NCBI GenBank assembly: GCA_030685065.1 | Contig: JAUXQH010000054.1 | Location: forward strand, 1 to 64,000 | Direction: 5' to 3' | Length of the DNA: 64,000 nt | Source: Pseudomonadota bacterium | GTDB lineage: Bacteria > Myxococcota_A > UBA796 > SXON01 | Shown here: positions 33,178 to 42,032 of the stretch, piece by piece | Layout of the letters: the number at the start of each line of letters is the position of its first letter | Numbering within the stretch: position 1 is the stretch's first letter | Notes under the pieces: generated by a model | Databases searched by the model: none | What the model was told of the DNA's origin: nothing | Seen by the model: the letters and a program-made list of their open reading frames with translations, nothing else | Program-made: the position numbers and the translations under genes

Positions 33178-34592
33178 CGCCCCTCGACACCGAAGCGGAT
33201 GTCCTGGAGCGTGAGCCCGAGCCGCCCGATGCGGTAGTTCAGGTTGCTGCGGCTGATTCCGAGGCGCCGCGCGGCGCGCGCCTGAACTCCGCCGGCTTCC
33301 CGCAGCGCCTCGGCGATGAGCGCGCGCTCGAAGTCCTCGAGCGCGACGGGCAGCCCGCCGGGACCCACCGCGCCGAGGCCCGGTAGCGCCGAGCCGGCCC
33401 CCGGATGCGCGGGCGCATGGGGCGACTCCGGCAGGCGAACGGAGGTGATCTCACCGCCGTTCGAGAGCAACACCAGCCGCTCCATGAAGTGCTCGAGCTC
33501 CCGGACGTTCCCCGGCCAGCTGTGGCCTTGCAGCGCCTTCATCGCGCCGGCGGACACGGTCGGGACGGGCCGCGTGTGCCGTACGGCGAACTTCTTGGCG
33601 AAATGCTCGACCAACAGGGGGATGTCGTCCTTGCGATCCGCGAGGCGGGGCAGGCGGATCGCGAAGACGTTCAGCCGGTAGTAGAGGTCGGCGCGAAAGC
33701 CGCCGGTCTGGACCTCTTTCCAGAGGTCGCGATTGGTCGCGGCGATGACCCGCACGTCCACCTTGACCGTGTGCTCCCCGCCGACGCGGGTGACGATCCC
33801 GCCTTCGAGGACGCGCAGCAGCCGCACCTGCACGGCGGCGGGCATCTCCCCGATCTCGTCCAGGAAAAGCGTCCCCCCATCCGCCTGTTCGAATTTCCCC
33901 TGGTGCTGGCGCACCGCGCCCGTGAATGCCCCGCGTTCGTGGCCGAACAGCTCGGTCTCAAGCAGGTTTTCGGGCAGCGCCCCGCAGTTCACCGCGACGA
34001 GCGGCGCCGAGGCCCGGCGGCTCCGGTAATGGATGGCGTGGGCGATGAGCTCCTTCCCCGTTCCGGTCTCGCCCTGGATGAGGACCAGGGCGGACGAGTC
34101 GGCGACGGCCGTCACCTCCTCGTAGACCTCCCGCATCGCGGGGGAGATCCCGATCATCTCGGAGAACCCGTAGCGCTGCTCGACCTCCTTTCGGAGCTGC
34201 TGGAGCTCGCGCTGCATGGCGCGGGTCTGGAGCGCGCGCTCGAGGAGGAGCAGGAGCTCGTCCCGCTCGATCGGCTTGATGATGTAGTCGGCCGCGCCGG
34301 CCTTCATCGCCGAGACCGCGTCCCGAACCGAGCCGAAGCCGGTCATGACCACCACCCGAACGTCCGGCCAGTGGGTCCGCACCTCGGTGAGCAGCGCCAT
34401 CCCGCCCATGCCGGGCATCATCACGTCCGTGAGAAGGACGTCGTAGGCGCTGCCGCGCAGCGACTCCAGCGCCTGCTCGCCCGATGACACCAGGGTCACG
34501 TCGTAGCCGGCCTTCGACAGGTTCACGTGGAGGGCGGTTCGCACGGCGCGGTCGTCGTCAGCGACGAGCACGCGCGCGGCCGGTGTGCTCAC
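33165..34592 (-). CDS. sigma-54-dependent response regulator, NtrC family
   Basis: 475 residues from GTG 34592. Receiver domain with phospho-acceptor Asp56 (LLTDVMMPG) and Lys106; AAA+ domain with GETGTGKE (174-181), GAFTGA (221-226) that contacts sigma-54, and LDEIGEM (244-250); C-terminal Fis-type helix-turn-helix ([20 protein letters not shown], near 430-455). It is an enhancer-binding activator. Its GTG overlaps the sppA stop (GTGA), so it is translated with SppA; no histidine kinase is adjacent. Targets unknown, envelope stress is plausible. Confidence 0.93.
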   Translation of the reverse strand: MSTPAARVLVADDDRAVRTALHVNLSKAGYDVTLVSSGEQALESLRGSAYDVLLTDVMMPGMGGMALLTEVRTHWPDVRVVVMTGFGSVRDAVSAMKAGAADYIIKPIERDELLLLLERALQTRAMQRELQQLRKEVEQRYGFSEMIGISPAMREVYEEVTAVADSSALVLIQGETGTGKELIAHAIHYRSRRASAPLVAVNCGALPENLLETELFGHERGAFTGAVRQHQGKFEQADGGTLFLDEIGEMPAAVQVRLLRVLEGGIVTRVGGEHTVKVDVRVIAATNRDLWKEVQTGGFRADLYYRLNVFAIRLPRLADRKDDIPLLVEHFAKKFAVRHTRPVPTVSAGAMKALQGHSWPGNVRELEHFMERLVLLSNGGEITSVRLPESPHAPAHPGAGSALPGLGAVGPGGLPVALEDFERALIAEALREAGGVQARAARRLGISRSNLNYRIGRLGLTLQDIRFGVEGRQSR

Positions 34593-37033
34593 TTGATCTC
34601 CAGGTGGTATGGCATCATCGCGAACACTCGCTCGTCCTTCAGCGCCGAGAGCGCCCAGAAGCTCGTCAGCTCTGGGGGCAGCTCGACCTTGGGCTGGAAC
34701 GCGCGGATGATCTGCCGGGGCAGGTCGGCGCTCACGAGCTGGGTGGGCAGGTCGCCACCGCCGCCCCAGGGGTCGTAGGTGACGAGCGTGTAGGGGGCGT
34801 CGGGCTTCATGCCGGCCTCGGCTCGCGCCCGCTCGACGGCGTCGAAAAATCCGCCGTGTTCGTCCACGAGCCCTTGCTCCTTGGCGTCCGACCCGCTCCA
34901 AACCCGGCCCTGCGCCAGCGCCTCCACCTTCTCGGGCGAGAGGTTCCGCCCGTCCTGGACCTTGTCCTTGAATTGGCGGTAGGTGTCCGCGATCATCCGG
35001 TCGAGCGCCGCGAATTCGATGTCGTCGAACGGGCGGGAGATGCTGTACATCCCCGCGTTGCGACCGCGGTTGAACTGCTCGGTGTGGATGTCGAGCTTCT
35101 CGAAGAGCCCGCCGCCGTTGATCTTGCCGCCGTAGACGCCGATGGAGCCGGTGACGGTGGTGGGGAGGGCGTAGATGGCGTCCGCGCCTGCGGCCACGTA
35201 GTAGCCGCCGCTCGCCGCGTAGCCGCCCATGCTGACGATCACGGGCTTGCCCTGCTCCTGGACGCGGCTCACCGCGCGCCAGATCTCGTCGGAGGCGAAG
35301 GCGGAGCCGCCCGGGCTGTCCACTCGGAGCACGACCGCCTTGACCGCGTCCGTCCGGCGCGCCTGGTCGAGGGCCTGCACCACGGTGTCGCTCCCCGTAG
35401 CGGCGCCGCCCAGCAGGCCGCCCGAGGAGCTCTGCCCCGAGGAGATCGCGCCGTCGATCACGACCACGGCCACGGCGCGTTGCGGTTCCCAACCCGAGGT
35501 GTCGGGGTTGCTCGCGTAGCTCTCGTCGCGCGAGAAGCCCTCTGGGAACGCGCCAGCAAGAGCCTCCTGAAGTTGGTCCGGGTACACCAGGCCGTCGACG
35601 AGCCCGTTCTTCTCGGCCTCCTGGCTGGTGAACGGACCCTTGTCGATGAGCGTGCGGATCTCCTCGGGGGACTTGCCTCGGCCGACGGCGATTCCGTCGA
35701 CCAGGGCGCCCGACAGGTCGTCCAGGAGCTCGTTCATCTCCAGGCGGGCGGGGTCTGTCGACTGGGACTCGGTCCACTGTTCGGGCGCGGACTTGAACGC
35801 GCCACGCTTGGCGTATTGGGCCGACACGCCGACGAGCTCGAGCGCCCCGCGGAAGTACTGGGTCTCGGCGCCGAGACCGACGAGGTCGAGCTGCCCTGCG
35901 GGGTGCAGGTAGACGCGGTCGCAGGCCGTCGCGAGCAGGTATGCCGCGTTGGAGGCTTCTCCGTTGAGGTAGGCAACGACCGGCTTCCCGTTGGTGCGCG
36001 CCTCGCGCAGGATGGCGCGGATCTCTTCGACCTGGGCGAGGCTGAACGGGGCGCTGTCGATCTCCAGCAGCACCCCCCGCACCTGTGGGTCACCCGCGGC
36101 GCTCTTCATGCGGCGCAGCAGCGTCAGATAGCCCTCGGGCGCCTCGGTGAGCAGCCCACCCTGCGGTTGGTACGGGTAGGCACCCTCGAAGTCGAACGTG
36201 GCGACCCGGCGTCGTGCCCGGAACAGCTGATCGTCGTTGGGGATCGTCTGCACGTAGCCGCCGCCGCCGATGCCCCCCAGGTCCGCAAGGCCGCTGCGCG
36301 CGGTGACACCCACGCCCAGGTCCGCGAAACGGAGCTCGATGGCCCCGCCGAACTGCACGTCGGTGGGATCGGTCAGCGAGTCGTCCGCGAACAGCCGCAG
36401 CCACAGGCCCCGGGCGGGCTTGAGCCGAACGCTCGCCTGCACGCGCTGCGCGAGCGCAGCGTTCGGTGGGGCGTCGGCGAGCCAGTCCAGGCCGACCGTG
36501 ACGAGGTCCCCCGCGGGGCGGAGCGCGAGCCCCGCCCCGTAGCGGGTGTTCACGCCGAGATCGGGAGCCGGGCTCCCCAGGTTCTGCACCACCGCGCCGA
36601 TGCCGAGAAACGGGGCGGGCCGCCAGCCTAGCCCGATGTCCCAGCTCACAAAGTTGTTCTTGCCACCGTCCGGGAGCTGCCAGTTGAAGCTGCTTCCGAT
36701 CGAGACCGCGTCGGTGACGCGTACCGAGGCGGCGCTGGACACGGTCCACCACCCTTCGGACGCCGCACCGACCTGACGGTACCCGAGTCCCGCGCCGACA
36801 CCGCCGCCCGTCGTCGCGAAGGTAAGCGAGTTCAAACCACCCGTAGTGCCGGTGGTGTCGTAGTACACCGCGTATCCGGCGTCGCGATCGAAGTTCATCA
36901 GGGCGGGGTTGGAGTACATCACGTGCACCCCATCCTCCCCGGCCAGGCTCCGGAACGGGAGCGTCGGCCGCTCGACACCCTCGGCGTACGCGGCGGGCAG
37001 GAGCAGGAGTGGGGCGAGCACCGGGATGGGCAT
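34589..37033 (-). CDS. sppA: signal peptide peptidase SppA with N-terminal outer-membrane-like beta domain
   Basis: 814 residues from ATG 37033. Signal peptide (MPIPVLAPLLLLPAAYA), then about 240 residues of amphipathic beta strands (for example VSIGSSFNWQLP, YGAGLALRPAGDLVTVGLDW) resembling a porin or PorV-like half barrel, then two S49 protease domains. Catalytic Lys414 is in GAFKSAPEQ of the first domain and Ser608 in YAASGGYY of the second, the E. coli 67K SppA arrangement. SppA degrades cleaved signal peptides in the inner membrane; the fused beta domain is unusual. The sigma-54 regulator is coupled downstream. Confidence 0.85.
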   Translation of the reverse strand: MPIPVLAPLLLLPAAYAEGVERPTLPFRSLAGEDGVHVMYSNPALMNFDRDAGYAVYYDTTGTTGGLNSLTFATTGGGVGAGLGYRQVGAASEGWWTVSSAASVRVTDAVSIGSSFNWQLPDGGKNNFVSWDIGLGWRPAPFLGIGAVVQNLGSPAPDLGVNTRYGAGLALRPAGDLVTVGLDWLADAPPNAALAQRVQASVRLKPARGLWLRLFADDSLTDPTDVQFGGAIELRFADLGVGVTARSGLADLGGIGGGGYVQTIPNDDQLFRARRRVATFDFEGAYPYQPQGGLLTEAPEGYLTLLRRMKSAAGDPQVRGVLLEIDSAPFSLAQVEEIRAILREARTNGKPVVAYLNGEASNAAYLLATACDRVYLHPAGQLDLVGLGAETQYFRGALELVGVSAQYAKRGAFKSAPEQWTESQSTDPARLEMNELLDDLSGALVDGIAVGRGKSPEEIRTLIDKGPFTSQEAEKNGLVDGLVYPDQLQEALAGAFPEGFSRDESYASNPDTSGWEPQRAVAVVVIDGAISSGQSSSGGLLGGAATGSDTVVQALDQARRTDAVKAVVLRVDSPGGSAFASDEIWRAVSRVQEQGKPVIVSMGGYAASGGYYVAAGADAIYALPTTVTGSIGVYGGKINGGGLFEKLDIHTEQFNRGRNAGMYSISRPFDDIEFAALDRMIADTYRQFKDKVQDGRNLSPEKVEALAQGRVWSGSDAKEQGLVDEHGGFFDAVERARAEAGMKPDAPYTLVTYDPWGGGGDLPTQLVSADLPRQIIRAFQPKVELPPELTSFWALSALKDERVFAMMPYHLEIK

Positions 37034-37305
37034 CGAGGCTCCGAAGCGAGCGCGATAGTAACTGCCCGGTCGGGGGGCCGGCGGCGTCCCCGTGCCCGGC
37101 GACTCCGGGGCCGCGGAGCCCCAACGGGCAAGAGCCTCGCTCGACACGTCTTCAGCAAAGCCGGTGCATGTCTCTTTTTTTATTCGAACTTCTTGCGCCA
37201 CGGTCCAAGACGCGGGAAGATTGTGGGCCGCCCGACGTATTTCCCTCCCGATCTCCTCTCGCCCCGGTGTCAAACTCATCGGAGTGACTCCCCCTGGGTA
37301 TCCCC
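37034..37305. other. divergent intergenic region sppA / dacB-like
   Basis: 272 bases without a gene. It holds the only marked AT-rich stretch near here (tttttttatt around 37174-37183). On the minus strand TTGGAC (37203-37208) and GAATAA (37180-37185) at 17 nt could form an sppA promoter with a 140-nt leader. No sigma-54 box (TGGCAC-N5-TTGC) was found. No other signal seen. Confidence 0.3.
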
Positions 37306-38883
37306 ATGCGCCTTTCGCAGAGCCTCGCCCTGCTCATTGCCCTCGCCCTGCCCGCTTTCGCGCAGGACGGCGGGGAGCCCGGTGCCCCTCCGGCGCTCCC
37401 GGGGGAGACCGTGGGAGCCGCGGCGTCGCTTCCCGCCTCGCTGACGAGCGCGCTGCGCGGCTCGCCGCTGGAGCTGGCGCTGGCGCCGGTGTCGGAGGAC
37501 CCCATCTTCAGCGACGCCGCGGTCAGCGTGCAGGTCGTGAACGTGCGGACGGGAGAAGAGGTCTACGCCTGGGGGGACGACAAGCCACTCGTACCCGCCA
37601 GCACCATGAAGCTGCTGACCACCGCTGCCGCGCTCCGTACCCTCGGGCCAAATTACCGCTTTCCAACTTGGATCATGCAAGGTGGTGAGCTTGGGGCGGA
37701 CGGCGTCCTGGCTGGCGATTTGTTCATCAAGGGGCAGGGCGATCCGACCATGGTGGTCGAGCGCATGTGGCGGCTCGCGCAGGATCTGAAGGTGCGCGGG
37801 CTCAAGGAGGTCAAGGGCGACATCGTTTTCGACGACGGGTACTTCGCTGGCACCACGCTCATCCCGGGGTGGGACAAGGAAGAGGACCTCGAGAGCGGCC
37901 CGACCTACTTCGCCACGCTCGGAGCGCTCTCCGTCAACTTCAACGTGGCCACAATCGTCGTGCGGCCCGGCGCCGGATCCGGCCACGCGGCCATCGCGGA
38001 GTTCGACTTCCCGACCCCGGCCCTGGTCTTGGAGAACAAGATCGTCACCGGCTCGAAGAGCAGCCGCAAATGGGTCAAGATCGAGCGCGCGCTGGATGAG
38101 GAGACACAGAAAGTCACCACGTTCACGCTCACGGGAAGCGTGCCGGACGGCAGCGAGGCAGACCTCTACTACCGTACGCTCGCCGATCCGCTCGGAAATT
38201 ACATGGGCGCGATGCAGGCCGTGTTCAAGCAGCAGGGAATCAAGGTGAAGGGGCAGTTCCGCGCCGGCGTGGCCGCGAAGGACGCCACCCTCTTTCACCG
38301 GGTCGAATCCGTCTCGCTGGCCGAGATCGTCGCGACCACGAGCAAGCACTCCAACAACTTCATGGCCGAACAGATGCTTCGGTCGATGGGGGCCGAGCGC
38401 TTCGGGCTGCCTGGCACCACGGAGAACGGCCTGCGTGTCGTGGCCGACTACCTGGGAAGCCTGGGTGTCCCCGCGGACCAGTTCCGCCTGGTGAACGGAT
38501 CGGGCCTCTCCCGGGACGTGATGCTGCGCCCGAGCGCCATCAACGCGGTCCTGCTCGACATGTACCGCAGCCCTGACCTGGGCCCCGAGTACGTCACCAG
38601 CCTGTCGGTCGGCGGGCGCGACGGCACCCTTTGGTCGCGCTACCGCGAAGTGGGGATGGCCGGGCGCGTAAGGGGCAAGACAGGCACGCTTTCGGGCGTT
38701 CATTGCCTCTCGGGCTACGTACACGCGGCTGACGACGAAGTGTACGCGTTCACCTTCCTGGTGAACGAGATCGACGGTGCGTTGTCCCGGGCGCGGAAGG
38801 CTCACGATCGCCTCGTCCTCACTGTGGCGGGGACGACGGGGAACGTGGCCGACGGCACGGAGGCGGAGGCGCCGCGCCCGTGA
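37306..38883 (+). CDS. dacB: D-alanyl-D-alanine carboxypeptidase/endopeptidase, PBP4 type (S13)
   Basis: 525 residues with signal peptide MRLSQSLALLIALALPAFAQ. Penicillin-binding motifs: SxxK at Ser99-Lys102 (PASTMK), SxN at 349-351 (HSNNF), KTG at 458-460. The long insertion between SxxK and SxN is the S13 hallmark. Trims peptidoglycan stem peptides and cross-links in the periplasm. No clear ribosome binding site before the ATG. Confidence 0.93.
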   Translation: MRLSQSLALLIALALPAFAQDGGEPGAPPALPGETVGAAASLPASLTSALRGSPLELALAPVSEDPIFSDAAVSVQVVNVRTGEEVYAWGDDKPLVPASTMKLLTTAAALRTLGPNYRFPTWIMQGGELGADGVLAGDLFIKGQGDPTMVVERMWRLAQDLKVRGLKEVKGDIVFDDGYFAGTTLIPGWDKEEDLESGPTYFATLGALSVNFNVATIVVRPGAGSGHAAIAEFDFPTPALVLENKIVTGSKSSRKWVKIERALDEETQKVTTFTLTGSVPDGSEADLYYRTLADPLGNYMGAMQAVFKQQGIKVKGQFRAGVAAKDATLFHRVESVSLAEIVATTSKHSNNFMAEQMLRSMGAERFGLPGTTENGLRVVADYLGSLGVPADQFRLVNGSGLSRDVMLRPSAINAVLLDMYRSPDLGPEYVTSLSVGGRDGTLWSRYREVGMAGRVRGKTGTLSGVHCLSGYVHAADDEVYAFTFLVNEIDGALSRARKAHDRLVLTVAGTTGNVADGTEAEAPRP

Positions 38884-38915
38884 GGGGCGCAGCAGTCTCG
38901 TTGGCGGCCTCATCA

Positions 38916-38945
38916 TTGACACGGTAGGTGGGCGGTCGGTATGGT
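38916..38945 (+). promoter_or_regulatory. promoter of the Glt-like operon
   Basis: A perfect TTGACA (38916-38921) is followed after 18 nt by TATGGT (38940-38945). A start near 38952 gives a 23-nt leader containing GGGAG before ATG 38975. It is the best -35 box in the window and the only evident promoter before 50,090. Confidence 0.65.
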
Positions 38946-38974
38946 CGGCGCCACCGATCGCGGGAGAACATCGA

Positions 38975-39625
38975 ATGCTTCGTAATCGCTGGTGGGCCGT
39001 CGTGATTGGGCTTGGGGTCGGGAGCCCCTCTGCGTTCGCCGCGGACGGTGACGCAGTGACCGAAGAGCCCCTCGAAATGACCGCGACGGAGGACGGTGAC
39101 TTCAACCGTGAGCTCCTCAACGTCGAAGAGCAGGTTGACGGCCTCAAGGAGCGGGTCTTCCGCTCAAAGGCCACACTTCAGCTGCTCAAGGAAATCGTCA
39201 TCCAGGGTGCGTCGACCGGCGCGCGGGCTACCGTCTGGCACGTGAACCGCCTGGGCGGCGGGTTCAAGCTGGAGAGCGTGACCTACCTGCTCGACGGGCA
39301 GAGCAAGTTCAGCAAGACGGATCCGAACGGTAGTCTGAACGAAACCCGCGAGTTCAAGATCAGCGAGGGCGCGATCCCGCCCGGGAGCCACAACCTCTCG
39401 GTCGACTTCAAGATCCGACCGACGGGCTTCGGCATCTTCAGCTACGCCCGGAACTACGAGATCGACGTTCGGAGCAACTACGCCTTCGAGGCCGAGTTGG
39501 GGAAGGCGTGTACCGTCCGCAGCGTCCTCACGGACAAGGGCGGGGCTGCCAGCAGCTTCGACGAGCGCGCCCGGGTGGACTTTGAGCTGAAGTGCGAGCG
39601 GATCTCCGATGCCGAGCAGCGGTAG
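38975..39625 (+). CDS. secreted protein at the head of the Glt-like operon
   Basis: 216 residues from ATG 38975 (GGGAG). Signal peptide ending SAFAAD, a short acidic coiled segment (LLNVEEQVDGLKERVFRSKATLQLLKE, about 43-70), then a beta-rich domain of about 130 residues (ATVWHVNRLGGGFKLESVTYLLDG, NLSVDFKIRPTGFG). Periplasmic. No family assigned. Its 3' end overlaps the next gene by 17 nt, so it belongs to the TPR/TolQR operon. Confidence 0.7.
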   Translation: MLRNRWWAVVIGLGVGSPSAFAADGDAVTEEPLEMTATEDGDFNRELLNVEEQVDGLKERVFRSKATLQLLKEIVIQGASTGARATVWHVNRLGGGFKLESVTYLLDGQSKFSKTDPNGSLNETREFKISEGAIPPGSHNLSVDFKIRPTGFGIFSYARNYEIDVRSNYAFEAELGKACTVRSVLTDKGGAASSFDERARVDFELKCERISDAEQR

Positions 39626-42032
39626 CGCCGCGCGCATCGGTCTGGTCCTGGCTCTGTTGGTCGCGCCGCTCACCAGCGCCGCAGCCGACAAGGCCCCGCC
39701 CGATCTCGTGCGTGACCTCGAGTCGGGGGCCGCCTCGCTGCAGCGGCAGTCCGAGGACATTCGTCGTAACTTCACCGAGCGCTCGGGCCTCATCGGGGTG
39801 GGCGAGGCGCGCGAGCGCTACGAGGACGCGGTCTACCTGTTCCTCGTGAAGGATTACGAGGCCGCGGCCACGTCGTTCTACATCCTGGTCCAGTCCCGTG
39901 CGCTCGGGAACATGGACCTCGCGCGGGACTCGGAGTGGTACCTGGCCGAGTGCCTCTTCGAGCTCGGCAACTTCCGTACAGCGGAAGAAGCGTACCGATC
40001 CATCGCGGAGAAGGGCGCGCAACACCCGTATTTCCCGGATGCGGTCCGTCGTCTCCTCGAGGTGTACGGTATTGTCGGGGACACGGAACGGTTCGACCGC
40101 TACTACAACGACTTCATCGTTACCGGCAAGGTTCCGACCAGCGAGCTCATCAGCTACACCCTTGCCAAGTCGTTCTACCGCCGCGGCGAGTTCAATCGTG
40201 CCAAGGGCATGTTCGAGTCCCTGCCCGCCACCAGCCCGTACTACAGCCGCGCCCGGTACTTCCTCGGGGTCTTGATGATCCGGGAAGAGAACTTCAAGCA
40301 GGCCATCGACGAGTTCCTGAAGGTGCAGGCGGTGGTCCCTTCGGATCCCGACCAGCAGCAGATCCTGGAGCTCTCGCAGCTCGCGCTCGCGCGCCTCTAC
40401 CACGAGTCCGGGGACTTCGCGCAGGCCAGCGTCTGGTACGGAAAGATCCCGGGCAGCTCGCCCTACTACTCGGAGCAGCTCTTCGAGTCGGTGTGGACGT
40501 TCGTCAAGCAAGCCAACGTCGTGCTGCCGGAGGCGGGAAAAACCACGACTCTCCGCCAGCGGCAGTCGCCCGCCGAAGTCGCGGCGGCCAAGGTCGTCTC
40601 CGACAAGGCGAAGGCCGAAGCACGTGAATGGTGGGCCGCCGCGTACAAACAGGTCGCCATCTTCCTGGATAAGTACCCGGAGCACCGGCATGCCGCCGAT
40701 CTGAAGCTCCTCCAAGGCCACCTCCAGATGAAGCTGGAGTCCTACGAGGACGCCCGCGTCGCCTACGAGCGCGTGATCGACGAATACACCCCGCTGGTTG
40801 CCCGTCTGAGCGCCGTGACCGGGACCGAGCAGCTGCGGCGGCTCCTCGAGGGCGCCACGGGCGGCGAGTCTGGTCTGTCGGAGCGGCTGCCGCCGTTCGC
40901 GATGGGCATGCTCCTCGGGAACGAGAACGTGTCTCGCGCCGCCACCGCGTGGCGCACCGTGGAGCAACAGAAGGCGGAGCTCGAGGCGAGCGAGCGCATC
41001 GTCAAGGATCTCGAGCTTGCCCTCTCTGGCGGCGGGGGGCTCCTCGGCGGGTTCGTGGTCGCGCGGCAGGAGGTGGACGGCCTGCGGGGCGCGGCGCTCT
41101 CGATGCGCGATCGCCTCCTCGATGCCGAAGCCAGCTGGATGCGCACTCGGGTGCCCTCCACGCTTCGGGCGGAGCTCCAGCAGATCCAGAAGGAGCGTGC
41201 CTCGGTGCTCGCGTCGGTCACCGAGATCGACGCCTCGACCAACTTCTCCTCCGATCGCACGGAGACCTTCGAGGACCAGGTCCGTGAGGTGCAGCAGCGC
41301 GCCTTCCGTCTGTCCCAGGTCGCCCTCGAAGCCAAGGCGCTCGCCTCCTCGACCGCCGATCAGGTCAGCCAGAGCAAGCTCTCCGTCACCGATGCGGACG
41401 CGGTTCGCGCGTCCATTGCCACCGAACAGCGCTCGCTCGACGGGGCGCTCGGAGAGCTCGAGACCTTCCAGGGCGAGGTCGTCCGGCAGCGCGTGATGCG
41501 CGGCGTCGTCGCGCCGGTCGAGAGCGGAGACGACTCTCGCCGTGTGGCGATCGTGGCTCGCTACGACGACCTGCGTCGCCGCTTGCAGGGCTACCGGTCC
41601 AACGTGACGGACCCGGAGGCCCCCGACATCTACGCCCAGACCGATCGGGTCTGGGCAGCGGTGGACGCTCTGGAGAGCAGTACGGAAGAGACTTCGCGTC
41701 TCCTCGCCTCCGCGGAGGGGCGAGAAATCAGCGCCGTGCGCACGAGGCTGGCCCGAGAAGCCCAGCGCGTGGTCGAGCTCCGTCGAGACCTCGTCCGGGA
41801 GGCGGCCGAGGCCGAAACGGTGGCGATCAGGGCCGTCCGTACCGGAATTCGTGACCTCGAGTCCGAGTTTCGCGCGGATGTCCTCGAGGCGGACAAGGGA
41901 ATCGTGGACGTGTACTGGCTTCGCAAGACGGCCGTATCGGACGAGATGACCGCGCTCGGGAGGGAGCAGGCGCTCCTACTACGTGAGCTGGACGATCAAT
42001 TCCGGATCGTCCGGGAGAATCTCGACCGATGA
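39609..42032 (+). CDS. large periplasmic TPR/coiled-coil protein (Glt-like)
   Basis: 807 residues. Signal peptide to about 26 (APLTSAAADK), TPR-like repeats about 65-400 (YEDAVYLFLVKDYEAAATSF, AECLFELGNFRTAEEAYRSI, AKSFYRRGEFNRAKGMFESL), then a long charged alpha-helical/coiled-coil region to the end. This layout resembles periplasmic TPR components (GltC/GltD type) of the myxobacterial gliding and spore-coat machines. Stop overlaps the next gene (ATGA). Precise orthology is inferred from operon content. Confidence 0.75.
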   Translation: MPSSGSAARIGLVLALLVAPLTSAAADKAPPDLVRDLESGAASLQRQSEDIRRNFTERSGLIGVGEARERYEDAVYLFLVKDYEAAATSFYILVQSRALGNMDLARDSEWYLAECLFELGNFRTAEEAYRSIAEKGAQHPYFPDAVRRLLEVYGIVGDTERFDRYYNDFIVTGKVPTSELISYTLAKSFYRRGEFNRAKGMFESLPATSPYYSRARYFLGVLMIREENFKQAIDEFLKVQAVVPSDPDQQQILELSQLALARLYHESGDFAQASVWYGKIPGSSPYYSEQLFESVWTFVKQANVVLPEAGKTTTLRQRQSPAEVAAAKVVSDKAKAEAREWWAAAYKQVAIFLDKYPEHRHAADLKLLQGHLQMKLESYEDARVAYERVIDEYTPLVARLSAVTGTEQLRRLLEGATGGESGLSERLPPFAMGMLLGNENVSRAATAWRTVEQQKAELEASERIVKDLELALSGGGGLLGGFVVARQEVDGLRGAALSMRDRLLDAEASWMRTRVPSTLRAELQQIQKERASVLASVTEIDASTNFSSDRTETFEDQVREVQQRAFRLSQVALEAKALASSTADQVSQSKLSVTDADAVRASIATEQRSLDGALGELETFQGEVVRQRVMRGVVAPVESGDDSRRVAIVARYDDLRRRLQGYRSNVTDPEAPDIYAQTDRVWAAVDALESSTEETSRLLASAEGREISAVRTRLAREAQRVVELRRDLVREAAEAETVAIRAVRTGIRDLESEFRADVLEADKGIVDVYWLRKTAVSDEMTALGREQALLLRELDDQFRIVRENLDR

